Source: Corynascus novoguineensis (Eukaryota; Ascomycota; Sordariomycetes; Sordariales; Chaetomiaceae). Taken from it: 64,000 bases of DNA. The DNA lies in NCBI GenBank assembly GCA_033296725.1, contig MU857618.1, positions 192,721-256,720 on the forward strand. The letters run 5' to 3'. The position numbers were made by a program, and so were the translations under genes. Positions 12,504 through 24,852 of this stretch are shown here, piece by piece. The notes beneath the pieces are model-generated. The model ran no database searches. It was not told the DNA's origin and worked only from the letters and a program-made list of their open reading frames with translations. The number at the start of each line of letters is the position of its first letter. The stretch's first letter is position 1.

Positions 12504-15500
12504 GCCGGAGGCGACACCATCATCCTCGTCATTAAAGATGGCCACGGTCAGCGGAGTAAACGGCAAAGGCAATGCAGAGACACCTTCGCGGAGGCGCACA
12601 CGGGCGCGCTCTGTGTCGAGCGTTTCATCGCTCTCGAGCGCCCGGTCCTTAACGCCGCCCGAGGGAATCCAGGAGGACGGCCAGGAAGACCAAGGATTTG
12701 ACGAGGCCCCAACTACGCGCACCAGCCCTGCTGCAGCCCAGCCAATCACAACCACCAAGCGGCGTCGGTCCAACGCACCGCGCAAGAGCCGGAACGTGTC
12801 ACCCTCCCGACCCTCGCCCGCAGTTTCCAACTCCACCGCGACGCAGCAACCGGCCGCCGCTGCTACTCCATCGCAGCCGTCCCAGCGGCAATCCCCTGCT
12901 GCCGAGGAGCAACCTTATGAGATGCCTGCCGTTGTGGACTCGCCTCTCTTTCCCAACCTCAATTCGAAAAAGGGCTCCAAGTCCGGCGCGCCTGGTCTTG
13001 TCCTGGCCACCAAGGTGGGCAAGCTTGATCCGAACGAGCCGACGCTGCGCCATCGACAGCAGGCGCGCAACGTCACGAGCACTGCCTTCCCCATCAGCGA
13101 CGTCAGGCAGGGCTCTCCGCAGCCTGCATCGAAGCAGGAGAAGGCCGGCGAAGAACTGCCCAAGCCGGTGACGCCGGCGGCGGCGGCGGCGCCTGCGCCT
13201 GCATCACGGTCGCGGACCACCCTACCGTCGGCTCGCGCGACACCTGCTCCCAGGGAGGGACGGAGCACGCGCTCGTCGCTCAAGCGGGCGCATGATGATC
13301 TGGAAGAACAGGCATCGCCGACAACTGCCAACTTCCCAGGATCCGAGGCAGCGTCCACCGTGGCGGGCTCGCGTGCTGGGACACCAGCGCTTCGGGCAGC
13401 CAAGAAGCCCAGGACCGGGCTCCGGGTTAAGAACTCGTAAGTTATCGCCACTGCGATGCGATTTCTCATTGACGAGACATCTCACTAACGGTTTTCGCGT
13501 AGGCCGATGAAAAAGAAGAACGGTCCGTCAGCAGGCATTCCTCGTCCTAGCGGCGAGCGCAGCAGTCCAGTGGGCAATGCCCCACGAGAGGTCCGTCATG
13601 ACTTTCTTTCTTCAATTTTTTTTCTTTTCCCCTTTTTTGCTTCACTTTCACATCACCCACTATCTCTCCCTCTTTTTCATCACACCAACTTGTAGCGGAG
13701 CCAGTGATGATGCAAGCGCATCGCTCTGGATTAGCCGCTCCAAGCCCCTCCCACACAGCAGCACCTGAGAAAATCAGATGGTGCGCAATTTTCATTAGTC
13801 GGAAAGCTTCTTCCGCTCCCGACTCGAGCTACCATTTTACCGAAATATGCCGCTCCCGCCTTTTCTCTGGACTTTAGGTGGCTGACCTGCACCAGGATGA
13901 CAACGATGACTACTGCTCGTCTTGCGGTGGCAACGGCGAGTTGGTTTGCTGCGATGGCTGCACTCGGTCGTTCCACTTCAGCTGCGTCGACCCGGTCCTG
14001 AGGTACGATGCCATGCCCGTCGAGTGGTTCTGCAACGTGTGTCGCATCCACCGCGACCCTTTCCACCTCTCAATTCATCGCGGTGGGGCCTTCTCCCAGA
14101 TGATGGACAGACTCGAAGCTAGGAACTCGAGCGCCTTCCGCTTGCCGGGCCCTGTCCGCAACCATTTCGAGGGCGTCCGTACCGGTCCCGACGGCGAGTA
14201 CGAAGAGGTCACGGCTGCGGTGAAGCCTCCTGCTCGGTAAGTATTCGCCTCATTTAAATTTATCTTGTCGTTATTGCTGCATCGAGTCAGCCTGCTGATT
14301 GCTGCTACAGGAAAAAGAAGAACGACGAAGATCAGGTGCCTGACTTGCACCGCCTGCGTGATGTGGAAGGCAATGCTGTCATCTGTCACAGTTGCCAAAA
14401 GGGCACCGCCTCGGATCGGGCCATCATTCCGTGCAGCGCCTGCGGTCTCTTTTGGCACATGGACTGTCTCGACCCTCCACTGGCGTACCCACCTGTGTTG
14501 CGCACCTGGAAGTGTCCGCTGCATACCGACAGCCTCCTTTCCACGCTACCCGGCCTTCTTCATCCCGCCCACAAGTACCGCAAGGTGAAGGGCGTACCCG
14601 TCATCAAGCCCGCTTTCACTCGTGGTTATGTCAACAATGGCCACATCGAGATCGACTTTGACGATAGCGAGGATGAGAGCGGCTGGAGGGATGTCGAGAC
14701 TTTTGGCCGGACGGTGCGGCTCTCCGAAAAGGGCATTAAACTGGACTTCCTCTCACGGTGAGTTTTATCTGGCAATCAATGAATCGAAACTGGGATAAGT
14801 GAAACTGATCGGTTCTAGTGTCCATCGCGAACATGGCAATCAGGAACAGGCGACCGTACCCATAGTAACTCCTCCACCTCTTCCCTTGGAACAGAGGTCA
14901 CTAGAGGAGCAGCAGGCTGCCCTCAACCTAGCGCAGCTCAGTGCCACCCGAGGTGATAGCGTCGCCACGCTCATTGATGCTATGGTCGTAGGTTTTTTTT
15001 TTTTTTTTTTCAGTCCCGCGCGCTCTCAGGCGACATACTGACCCTCTCCTAGTCCAATGCCGATCCTACCGTGATCGACTTGATGGCGCGCGCCGAACCT
15101 AGCCACTTGCAGAACACGCAATTGAACGAGATGGACCAGCAGAGCTTGCGTGCCATCCTTGCCAGAGCAGAGGCAATGACCGACCATATTCGCAAACTTC
15201 TGGCCTCGTCCACGTCTGATCAGTCTGCGCCTGATCAAACTGCCACCGCGACAACGGCCGCCGTTTCGGCCAATGTAGGCGAGGCACCAGCCATGGTGCC
15301 CAGCCTCACAACCTCCGACGCCGAGACTGATAACTCGGCGAATATTGACCCTGAGCCCAACTCCATGGAGATTGACGCGGCGAAGAGCCCTGCTTCACCT
15401 GCCACTACGGATGACGTCCCAGCCATGACCCAAGGCGAGAAGACGCCTGTTCAGGGCGATCAGTCCCCCACTGCACCCCTTCCTCTAGAGCAAAGCGCTC

Positions 15501-15646
15501 CAATGGAGAACGGCGGGGTGGTACCTGCTACTCCCACCAAGGCGGCTGCTATTCCGGCCGACGAGCCGGTGGTCCTAGAGGCGGGCGGCGATGGGGAGAA
15601 GGCGCTGACTGAGGGTTGTGAGGGCGGACCTCTTGGGATGGAGTGA
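11080..15646 (+). CDS. rco1: Rco1-like PHD-finger subunit of the Rpd3S histone deacetylase complex
   Basis: Nuclear Rco1-type protein, which with Eaf3 targets Rpd3S to transcribed chromatin and suppresses cryptic transcription. Model: 11080-13436, 13503-13590, 13878-14236, 14311-14757, 14819-14987, 15053-15646; 1337 aa, all phases agree. The first 780 residues are disordered, with acidic runs, AT-hook-like basic patches and a 12-glutamine tract. PHD1 (about 828-872) begins CSSCGGNGELVCCDGC and PHD2 (about 960-1010) begins CHSCQKGTASDRAIIPC; the tandem spacing and the segment after PHD2 (HIEIDFDDSEDESGWRD) match Rco1. The C-terminus has LSATRGDSVATLIDAMV and a helical stretch, then Ser/Thr/Pro-rich sequence. 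The start is uncertain: the ATG at 11080 reads through a poly-T run that looks like an intron end, and the next in-frame ATG is 11254. The 287-nt intron 2 uses an unusual GTCCGT donor. Confidence 0.88.
12469..12504 (+). repeat. CAG/CAA repeat encoding 12 glutamines in Rco1
   Basis: Twelve consecutive Gln codons, eleven CAG and one CAA, in the disordered N-terminal half of the Rco1-like protein. Such tracts usually vary in length between strains. Confidence 0.95.
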
Positions 15647-17975
15647 TCCGGTCATCTCGGAAAGGGATGGGAGGTTCTGAAACAACTTCCAAGTCCTTGG
15701 CTGCTATTCTGAGTCTACAGCGGGTCAACAATGACACTCATCTCGGCATTGGCCAAGGGTTGGTCTCCAACAAGCAGCTTCGAACAACCACGGAACATCT
15801 TGTTTTTTTTTTTTTTTTAACGGGGAGCTCGTCGTCAATGCAAGGCTTGCTCCGGCTTGTCTTCATAGCACTGCGTCGGTCGAAAACCCACGCATTGTTT
15901 TCTCACAGATCACGACGATTGCGTTGGTGTGGGTGGCATCGAAAATCGCGACAGCTTCCCGCCCAACAAACAAAACCGAAGCGGCACGCGCGAGATGGCT
16001 GCCTCTACTTGTCTTGTCTCTCAACCAGCCAAGAGAGATATGCAGAGTTCACTTTTCAACACTTTGTTGCTTGTCCCAAAACTTGTCCCAATAGCGTTAT
16101 TTAATCAATAAGCCCGCCTTTTTTCCCCTGAGATTTTCTCAGCAGAGACGGGCACGCATGGCGGATGGGCGGCGTTAAGAGCCCTTGGAATTGGAGTCGG
16201 AGTTTCGGGGAATCTTGTTTTTAAAAAAGTTAGCCCAACCATCGAGCTCGTCTCCGCGGAGTGTTGAAACGAGTTTCTAAGAGGTGGCATGGCTTTCTCT
16301 TGTCTATTCGGGTTGTTTTATTTATTCTTCTCCGGTCATCTGGTCTTTGTTCCTCACCTCAAGTTCTTCTGTCGATGGGCCCGGTCAAATCATCCCTGGG
16401 CCGGCAACACTAGGCCAGGTTTGGCACGGTAGTTTATCGTTGGAAGGCTTTTTTGAGGTGGGGGTGGGGAAAATTGTGACGACCTTGAGAGAAGGCTTTT
16501 TGTGACGAGGACGGCTTAAGATTATCAGATAGAAAGGGGGTTATTGGTTTGGCAAGCCGGGTAGGCAATTTGGCGCTCTCTGATTACGGGTTGCTTTGAT
16601 TTCTGCGTACTTAACTTGGTTTGCCCTGCCGCTTGGCGGGAGGGAGTTGTTGTACGAACACGGAATATATGCACACGTCTGTGCCCCTAATTTTAGCATG
16701 CTGTGAAAGTAACTGGATGTGGAAGCTGCAGGTTCCATGAACCAGGCAATCAGGTATATTCTAAACGTTGCCTACCTGATACTTGCACTCTAGTTGTTTT
16801 CGTATTACGTTGTCGTTACTTGTTTGTTACACCCACTGTTTCCATGAATAGACCACATCACTGTTCCATCTTGATGGCACAAAGCTACCGACCTGATCGA
16901 ACGTGAAGGAGGACGACGTTTTGGTGTATTTCCGCCTCAGAACGATACTTGTGATCCGAATGTGCGGACGCACACCTCCCCTCGTCACTCTTGACTACCA
17001 CAACACCTCTATAATGTACAGCACACCTTCCCAGCTAACCCCTTCGAAGGGAACATTACTCGAAAACTCAGATTTATCCTCTTTACCATACAGCGAGGAG
17101 ATGGAGAGGCAAAATGACGAGCAGAAAACTTCCCACATTGTAACAATGTATCAAATAGTATGTAATAACGGTTCTGAATGCATTTATAAATGAGTTTGTT
17201 CAAAATGTCTTGTGATGAATGATAAATGAGCGAGAAAAGAACTTCTCCAGAACAGCCAATAGAACCTTCCCCAGCCAACCATTCCCATCCCATTTTCTTT
17301 TCTCAAGACCAAGAGACACTTGCCCTTAGCTTGCCAACCAGCTTGCCATCTCAGAATCCGAATTGTAGAGAACGACGATGAGACGCCGATGACGACGACG
17401 TAAAGAAGGATCACACACCCCACGCCAGCCGGCCGATACACCCCCACAACGGGCAGAACATGGTAACGCGTAGGGAGCAGGGCGAAAGCCAACTCTACTC
17501 AACAAAACAGTGCCTGGCCTGTTTTGGCTGAAACCACAGTTACCTTCTCGTTCCATCTCTGCCTGCGTATCCTGGCCCAGTACCGACTAAATCAAAGCAA
17601 TCAAGTCCAAACGCGGCCCAATCTCCCTCCTTCTGGCGTACAAAGCGACGCGCCCTCGTTCAAACGTTCGTCCTTTTTCATCATCCATCCCGGCCAAACC
17701 GACCAACTGACTCGTCGGGGTTGCGCCTGGTCCCGCCTGCCGCACGGCCGTGAGCCGTCTATCTGTACAGCGATACGCATTCCCTCCTCCAACTCCCTCT
17801 TCCCGACGTTTCGTATCTGCCGTGACTCATTCCTGTGGTAGAAAAAAAAAAGAGAGATAGAATGGTGAAGAACAAAAATCAGAAAGTCAAGGCAAAATCA
17901 TAAAAACCTTTCTATACACACCAAAAACTCACTTTACATCTTTCACAGTAAATAGTGGTGGAAGAAAGAGACAAA
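15647..17975. other. Convergent intergenic region, rco1 / jsn1-like
   Basis: About 2.3 kb between two convergent stop codons. It should contain two 3' UTRs; a poly-T run lies at 15803-15818. Short open frames occur on both strands but none shows recognisable domains or a credible gene structure. Confidence 0.55.
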
Positions 17976-20900
17976 TCACTGACGGCGCTGCCGGCCGTCA
18001 GGTTGGGGGCTACGACCGACCCGGCCACCCCGCTGTCGCGGGTTCATCTGCTCCGGCGGCGGCTGCTGCTGCGGCTGCATGTACCCACCCATCCCGCCAG
18101 GAGGGGCGCCATACCCGGGGAAGCTACCCATACCCGGGGGCGGCATGGTCATGCCGAACCCGCTTGGGCCCGCGCCAAAAGGGGCCTGCTGACCGCCGCC
18201 ACCGGGGATCTGCGCCGGCGGGGGGATTGGGCTGCCGTTAGCCAAGGGCTGATTGGTGCGGTACTGGTCGATAGAGGGGCTGGCACTCTGAAAGGCGCTG
18301 TAACCACCGGTCTGCATGGCGGGGAAATAGTTGTTCATGGGCGGAGGTGGGGCGCCACGGGGCATCATGTTTTGCTGGTATTGCATCTGGAGCGCACTAG
18401 GCCCCATGGGTGGGTTAGTGGCGTTGAACATGGGATTCTGGGCGTTGAAGGCGGGGAACTGGTCGACGCCCTCGCTGCTGCGGGGGAAACCGTAACCCAT
18501 GTCGTAGCCGGTGGTGTTGGCAGCGGTGTTGAGCGGGTTGTAGTACTGCGGGTTGTTACCGCCGCCATACTGCCCGGATTGTTGTTGGGCGTGCTGTTGC
18601 TGTTGCTGGTGATGGTGGTGCTGGGCGTTGGCGGTCTGGCGAGATCCAGGACGTTGCCGGTCATTGTTTCCATGGTCGCGAGAAGCACCGCCGCCTCCTC
18701 CTCCTCCACCACCGCTCCGCGTCGACAAGCCCACCTCGTCCATCAGCCGCTTGTAACCCTGCCCTGGCTGCGCCTTGATGCGAACCAGGACGGACTTGAC
18801 CGTCTCGACAACCTGGCTCCTGATGGTCTCGTCGAAGAACGGGGTCGTCAGGACCTTGAAGATCAGAGTCGCGCCGCAGGCATGGTCACTGAGGATCGCT
18901 TCCAGAACCTGGTCATTGGGTGTGAAGAAGAGCGCCTTGAGGATGGTGTCCCTAGCATCTGCCTCCGCTTTCTGGTTGATCACCTTCAGCACCGTCAGGT
19001 ACGCGACCTTGTGGGTGCAGAGGTGGACAAGGTATGGAACGAGCTGAGGCGACAGCACGGTCCGCCGCTGCGGGAATGTGCACGTGTCAAGGAACCAGGT
19101 CAGGAGCAAGGCACCGTTTGCGTTGGTAGCGAGTTGTACGCTATGCAAAGCGATCGCGGCCGCCAACATCCGCTGCTGATCCTTGGAGGCGTGGTGGCTC
19201 TCAAGACAAGCCCGCATGGCGCGAGCACCGTAGCGACCCTGAGCAATCTCCCACATCCTGCTCAGCATGGTCTCAAAGATGAAGTCGTTGTAGGGGCTGC
19301 CAAATTTGAGGCACCCCTGTAGAACATAGTTGCCGTACTGGTCCAAGAACAGAGGGACGGTGTAAGGGCGCAGGTACTGCACAATCAGAGTCATCTGGTG
19401 CGGTGTCTTGCAGACATCAATGATCTTCTGAGCTGCCCAGGTACCATTCTTGTGCACGCCGATTTCGGCCATGTGAGGCGCAATCTCGGTGAGCATCGCG
19501 TCCCGAACGCCATCTGAGCAGTGTTCAAACAGTTTCTGGACGACCGTGTTGCCCAGGTAGTCTGACGAGAGCTCGGCAATCTCGGGGAGCATCTCGACGG
19601 CAATGTTCTCAATCTCCTGCTGAGAGAGCGACTGGTTGTCGATCCTCTTGCGAATGTCCCGCAGCTTGGGGGCATCGTGAATTCTAGTATGGGCAGGCTC
19701 TTTAATCGGTGGAATCTCGTCGACGAAAGTGTTGTACTGGATCGCCTGCTGCAGACTCATCGAGATGCGGTAGCTGTCCTCCTCGGTGGCCCCGAATTGC
19801 TGAACAATTTGGAGAATGTCTCCGGTCATCTCGTGAAGAGGCGGCACAGTAGGAGTGGCGTTGCCTGCAATGGGAGCAGGTCCGGACTCGCCAGAGGCGC
19901 CAGTGCCGGTACCTTGGCCATTCTCGTGGGACTTGGCAAACGGATCGGGGCTGGGTGAAGGGATGGCGCCGTCGTGGCCAGGCGTGCCGGTGCTGGAAGG
20001 CGGCTTCGCAAAGTTAATGCGAATCGGTCCGGCACCGGGGAAGATCTCCTTGCCGTTCATGTTGGCTTTGGCGGCAATTGCACTCTCAACGCGCTCAAAG
20101 TTCACGAACCCGCAGTTCTTGTGGGTCAAGACCCTGGCCGATACTATGGGGCCGTACGTTTTGAACATTTCGGTCAGCGTCGATGTCGTGGTGGACGTCG
20201 GGATGCTGCCGAGCCACAGAGCGCTCGTGGGCCCTTCCAAACCCTGCTCATCTGCCCCGAGCAACCCATTGTTACGGCTGTTCGATCTCCCCAAGGACAT
20301 GCCAGCGATTGCCTGCGGCAGATCCTCAAATGCCTTCTCCTCTGGCATCTGAATCTCGGCCGCCGTGAAAGAGTTGTCCAGTCTCGAGGGGGTGGGGAGG
20401 TAGTTGCGGAGGAGGCGCGACGCCGGAGTGTCCAAGACGCCGGCTGTCCGCGCACGGGGACGGGCCGCCTGGTTTGCAAAGGCCTGGACGGCCAGATTGT
20501 GGCTGTGGATAGCGGCGTTAGTGGCGGCGAGCTGGTCCTGGAGTTGCGCATAGTGGTTTTCCATGTAGGAGAGGGCGTCGGCCTCGTAATCGTCTTCCTC
20601 GTCGTCGGCATACTTATCTTTGTTGTTGACAGAGTATGACCGGAACCGGTTGGCGGCCTTGGTGAAGTCGGCATAGTTGGGCACGTAAGGGGCGGTCGCA
20701 AGCTGAGCCCGGGCGGGTTGGGGGGTCTCGGCCAGGCCCAGGTAGTCCAATGTCCTCATATGAACGTCCGTCTCTGCGTTACCCTCGCGGGAGAACTGCG
20801 ACTGGGCTGGAGAACTGGGTCCGTTGGACGGCATGCTTGCAATGCTCGCCAGGGTGTTGCCCCTTTCCCGGCCGGTCGGGTTCCAGCTGCTGAAGATGGA

Positions 20901-21661
20901 AGGTCCAAACGGGGAACTCGTCCCGGGCGCGTGAGTGAAGGGACTTCGCTGGGGCATGGAGCCTGCCCGCAATCTCGAGAGCAGTGTCGACGCGTTCGAG
21001 AGCTCGTTCGGCGCCTCTAGACCCGGCGAGGGCGACTTGAAGGGGGTCTGCGACGGGCTTGGCCGTGACGTCTTGGAGGCCAATGTCGGGATGCCAAGCA
21101 AGGCATTGCCGGCGGTGTTCGGGGAGAATCTCGACGGCAAGGTACCCGCTCGAGCCCGCCGAGTCTGGGGCAGGCTGTCGGGAGTGGGCAACTGGGCGAA
21201 GTCAGGAAAGCCGTCGGTGGGCGACTCGGGGATGTTCTCGCGGAGCGGAGTCGAATTCCCACTGGTCGGCGGTCCGCCCCATGGATTCAACGGCAATCCC
21301 GGGACGCCTTCCTGGGCTTGAATCTCCCTGGCTCTGTTATTGCACGGCAAAAAAAAATTAGAATTAGTAGGTGACGGGCCAGTGAGAGAGAAAGCGGGGC
21401 GGCGACTCACCGCTTGGAAAACAAGCGTCCGGAAGCAGCCAGCTCATGCGAGGGCGAACCGGCACCGGAGCGGGAAGCGCCCGACATTTTGGAAGTTGGC
21501 GTCAATCCCGGAGATAGACCAAACGGCGACCGAAGGGTGCTGCCGGCCGATTGCGGATCATTGGGCGAGGTGGCTGTGGGCGAGTTGGAGCGGCCCTGGG
21601 CTGAAAGGGTTTGCGGCGGGTAGCCAATGCTGAGGTGTTCGCCTGGCCGTGAAGTGGACAT
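17976..21661 (-). CDS. Jsn1/Puf1-type RNA-binding protein with RRM and Pumilio repeats
   Basis: Cytoplasmic mRNA-binding protein of the Jsn1/Puf1-Puf2 class, which regulates mRNA stability and localisation and in yeast links mRNAs to mitochondria. Exons 21661-21411 and 21333-17976 (77-nt intron, GTGAGT donor, CTACTAAT branch) give 1202 aa. The first ~330 residues are Ser/Pro-rich and disordered. A predicted coiled coil (HYAQLQDQLAATNAAIHSHN, about 340) precedes the RRM (about 450-525; ALWLGSIPTSTTTSTLTEMF, RNP1-like NCGFVNFERV). Divergent PUM repeats follow at about 655-945 (DYLGNTVVQKLFEHC, NGTWAAQKIIDVC, DQYGNYVLQGC). The tail is rich in Gly, Gln, Asn, His and Pro and contains polyG and HHHHQQQQQ stretches. 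RRM plus atypical PUM repeats in one chain separates this from Puf3 and Puf4 classes. A second PUF gene lies at 57921-61028. Confidence 0.92.
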
Positions 21662-24600
21662 TATCGATTATTTGATCCCGGTCCTCATCAGAAAAAAAAA
21701 TTGCCTATTCTCTTTCGTCCCCGTCGGAGCAAGTAGCACGGCAAAGCCCCAAACAATGATGGGGTGGCAGCGAATCTCGACGGGCGATTCTTGGGGAGCA
21801 AAAGGTGCGACGACGTGCGCTGCGCGTCGAGGGAGAATCGATTTCCGGCGCGGCTAGTAGCAATTAGGCGGGAATCGAAATCGAGAAACACCTAAGCCGG
21901 GCGCCGAAGACGGGCTGATGCTGTGGTAGCCTTGTTCTTCAGAGGACAGGCTGGCAGGTGCAATTACAAGGTCGATGTGACGAAACGTCGCTCGAGGAAG
22001 TGGGCGGATGGCGACTTGACGGGGGAAAAGTCGACTCTGCAACTCTTCCAGGAAAGGAGTGTATCAGGGCACGGGAGGCCACAGAGTGTCGAGGCTGGGG
22101 ACTGGGCGAGCGTCCTGATCGAGGTAGAGGCAGGATGGCGGGAAAGCCAAATGCTGGAATAGCTTGCGAGAAGTTGCTGGATGCACCGACACCGATGGCG
22201 GGAATTGCTGGGAAGGGTCCTGGACCGTTCTTGGCTTGGCTTTTTTGCCGGGCAAGGCTACTTGGATTCGTGCTCCACCTCGACTAGTTATCGGTGTTGT
22301 ACTTGCGAAACAACCTTGCCCGCCTCTGGGGCTGAGAGCAAAAGAGGGAGAAATCGAAGGCCAAATCAATACACGAGCGCCATTAAGGGAAATATCGATC
22401 AAATAGAATATCAATGTGCTCCTCGGAAGGGAAATGCAGAACAAGCCGGGAAGAATTCAGGAGAACACAGCGACTACACGTAATAGGGAAGAGGTGGGGG
22501 GGGAAAGTGGAGGAGTTGAAAGCGAGGAGAGGGAGGGCAGGTCAAGATGAAACACTTGTTCAGGGGGTGGTGGTACGTACTCTCCCCGCTGTAAGCGTAA
22601 GTTACGGGGGGAGCTGTGCAGGCTTTTCTGGCTTCTCGAAACCTCCCCCCCCCCCTCTTCCTCCCCAACACTGAGCATCGGACAGCCTCCCGTCACAGTT
22701 TGTGCGAGGCTCCAATGGAACCACACGAATTCTTGGGGCTAGTCTCGAAGTGACGAGCCAGGGCGCAAGCTGAGGTACCGGGCAAGGGTGGTTTTCGCAC
22801 TCTCTCCAAATTTGCATCTAAAATACTTGCCCGTGCTACCTTGAGCTTTCTCAACGTGGCCCGGAAGATCCCAGATTTGACGAATCTTGCCGTTTCTGTT
22901 CCAGTTACCGAGTTGGGGCCAACGGGAACGGCTAGCTCGGACACGGCTGTCGCTGACATACCACGACGTCATAGCATTGAGGCAGCAGCTATTGACTCGT
23001 CGTAACAATTTCATTTCAAACACAGTTTGTTGATTCTTAACACCATCGCCTTCGAATTCAGTTTCCGTTTAAAGGTGCATTTTCGGGGCAGAAAGGGGGA
23101 GAGAGAGAAAAAGGAGTCACGATCAACGTTTCTGGTGTTACCCATCCCTGCAGTCACCCATCGACAGAACCTGTTTGCGTGCGGCCCCGCGTCCCCCGCG
23201 ATCTCTCCAGCGCTGTTCTTGCTCGTTCGCTTGTGCTGAACGGGCCAATGGTGAGATCGCTTGCCCCTCCTCGGGTTGGTCTCCATCAGCACGACACAGC
23301 TAGAAAACAATTCTCAGGGGGTGGTTACTCTGTCACGCAAGGTCGCTGCGCCTTGATGAGCCGGGGGAGCAAGTAGCTATTTGAGTGCGCTCTCAGCTTC
23401 GGATTGTTTTTGACTAGGTGAAGAAACGTCAAGTGTGGGCTTGCTCGATTCAGCCGCGCAGCATGCACCGGACGTTGCACCTTGCTATATATAGTGCAAA
23501 AACTACCTCTAAACGCCCATTTAAACTGGGCTGGGTGTCTCCAGAAGGCACGTTGGTCTTCCCAGAGGTTACTTGACGGCGTGGACACGTCCCTGCCCCC
23601 CTCGGACGATACGCTCGGACGGGGTGTTGGCACACAATGGATCAGACGAACAGCCCTGTTGCAAGAGGCACGACGCGACAGCGGGGCCCGACATGTGTGA
23701 CGACCAGCCTAGGTGTGTGGGCTGGCATTGTCTGTATACCAAAATCAGGGGCTTCCAAACTCTACCATCTATTCAGTACTCTACTCCGCGGCAGAGCCAT
23801 CACGAACCAACAGCTCAGTGACGCGCTGTCTCGTGCTCATTCAAGTGACGACAGTGCAGACGGCGTCTGCTATCCCCCCCTCCCCGCTGCATAACCCGGC
23901 AATGGCAGCTTTAAGATCTACGTTTAAGGGATCCATGTTGGATCTTCAACGCGGCTTGGCCGCCCGGGCCGCCAAGCCAATCAGCGCCGCATCAGGGCTC
24001 ACCAGGGGAGGGCTCTCAAGAATCTGAAACATCGTCTCGACTTGCCCAGATTGATATGTCCAAACTTGGGGCACTTGTTGGGAGTTCTTCGAAAGAGCCA
24101 AATGGTCGGCTCCAGATTGTTGTATCACATTACGCCGTCATCGGTGTGCTCCTTATAAGTTATCTTCTCTGTCTGCAGTTTTCTTGAACATCCTCAGTTG
24201 CCTCGACTGTCAAAGCGAGTCTCGTAAGGAGAAGAAAGACTCGTATTATTAGCATTGCAAAACTTGGGAAGCTTCCTTGTAGTTAGGATAAGTGACACGG
24301 TCCCCAGTATTTTTTTTTTTACCCCTGACTTTAGGTCTGGTGTGAAAGAAGGATATAGACGCCAGGATGGAAGCCAAACCCAACCCCACTTTATTCCGAT
24401 CGTTCCACGGCTTCCAACGATGACTATGAATAAGACGAGAAGCCGAAAAAAGCCAGCCAGGAACCAACCGCGACGATGTCAAGAAATGTAGTAGACAGGC
24501 AAACCAGATGCTGCGGCAGTAGCTCAACTCTCAACTATCGAATAACCCAGAATACCTGCCGTCCCCGGCCATTCCCGCCTCTACCAGACCTAAGCACCTA

Positions 24601-24852
24601 CCGTAGTAAACCCTCAGCGAGCCCATCGCGTTAGCCAGGCGTGCCTCTCCTAATCCGGGCGTGCGTAATGCCCTCCCTGCCATCCATCCCAATCACAAGA
24701 GGAGACATCCCAAGCCCTGGATGGTCCGCGTGGCTGCCTCGTCTTCCGCCCAGCTTGTCTTCGCTGTAACATTACCAAACCAACCAAAGCCACCCCATCA
24801 CTGCATCACTGTCCCTCTTCACGTCTGTTTACACTTGGCAACTGGACTCGCC
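21662..24852. other. Long gene-free region: jsn1-like promoter/leader and cla4 3' side
   Basis: About 3.2 kb without a supported gene. The left part should be the promoter and 5' leader of the minus-strand jsn1-like gene, the right part the 3' UTR of cla4. Several short frames are open on both strands, but they lack splice-consistent extension or known domains. Confidence 0.5.

Noticed and set aside
13696..13780. Extra coding exon inside the rco1 intron
   Set aside because: 85 nt is not a multiple of three, and with phase 0 on both sides it would shift the PHD1 frame. Reported only as a possible poison exon.
17822..17828. TGACTCA element
   Set aside because: It lies beyond the 3' end of the jsn1-like gene, far from any promoter seen here. 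A single 7-base match is expected by chance in 64 kb.
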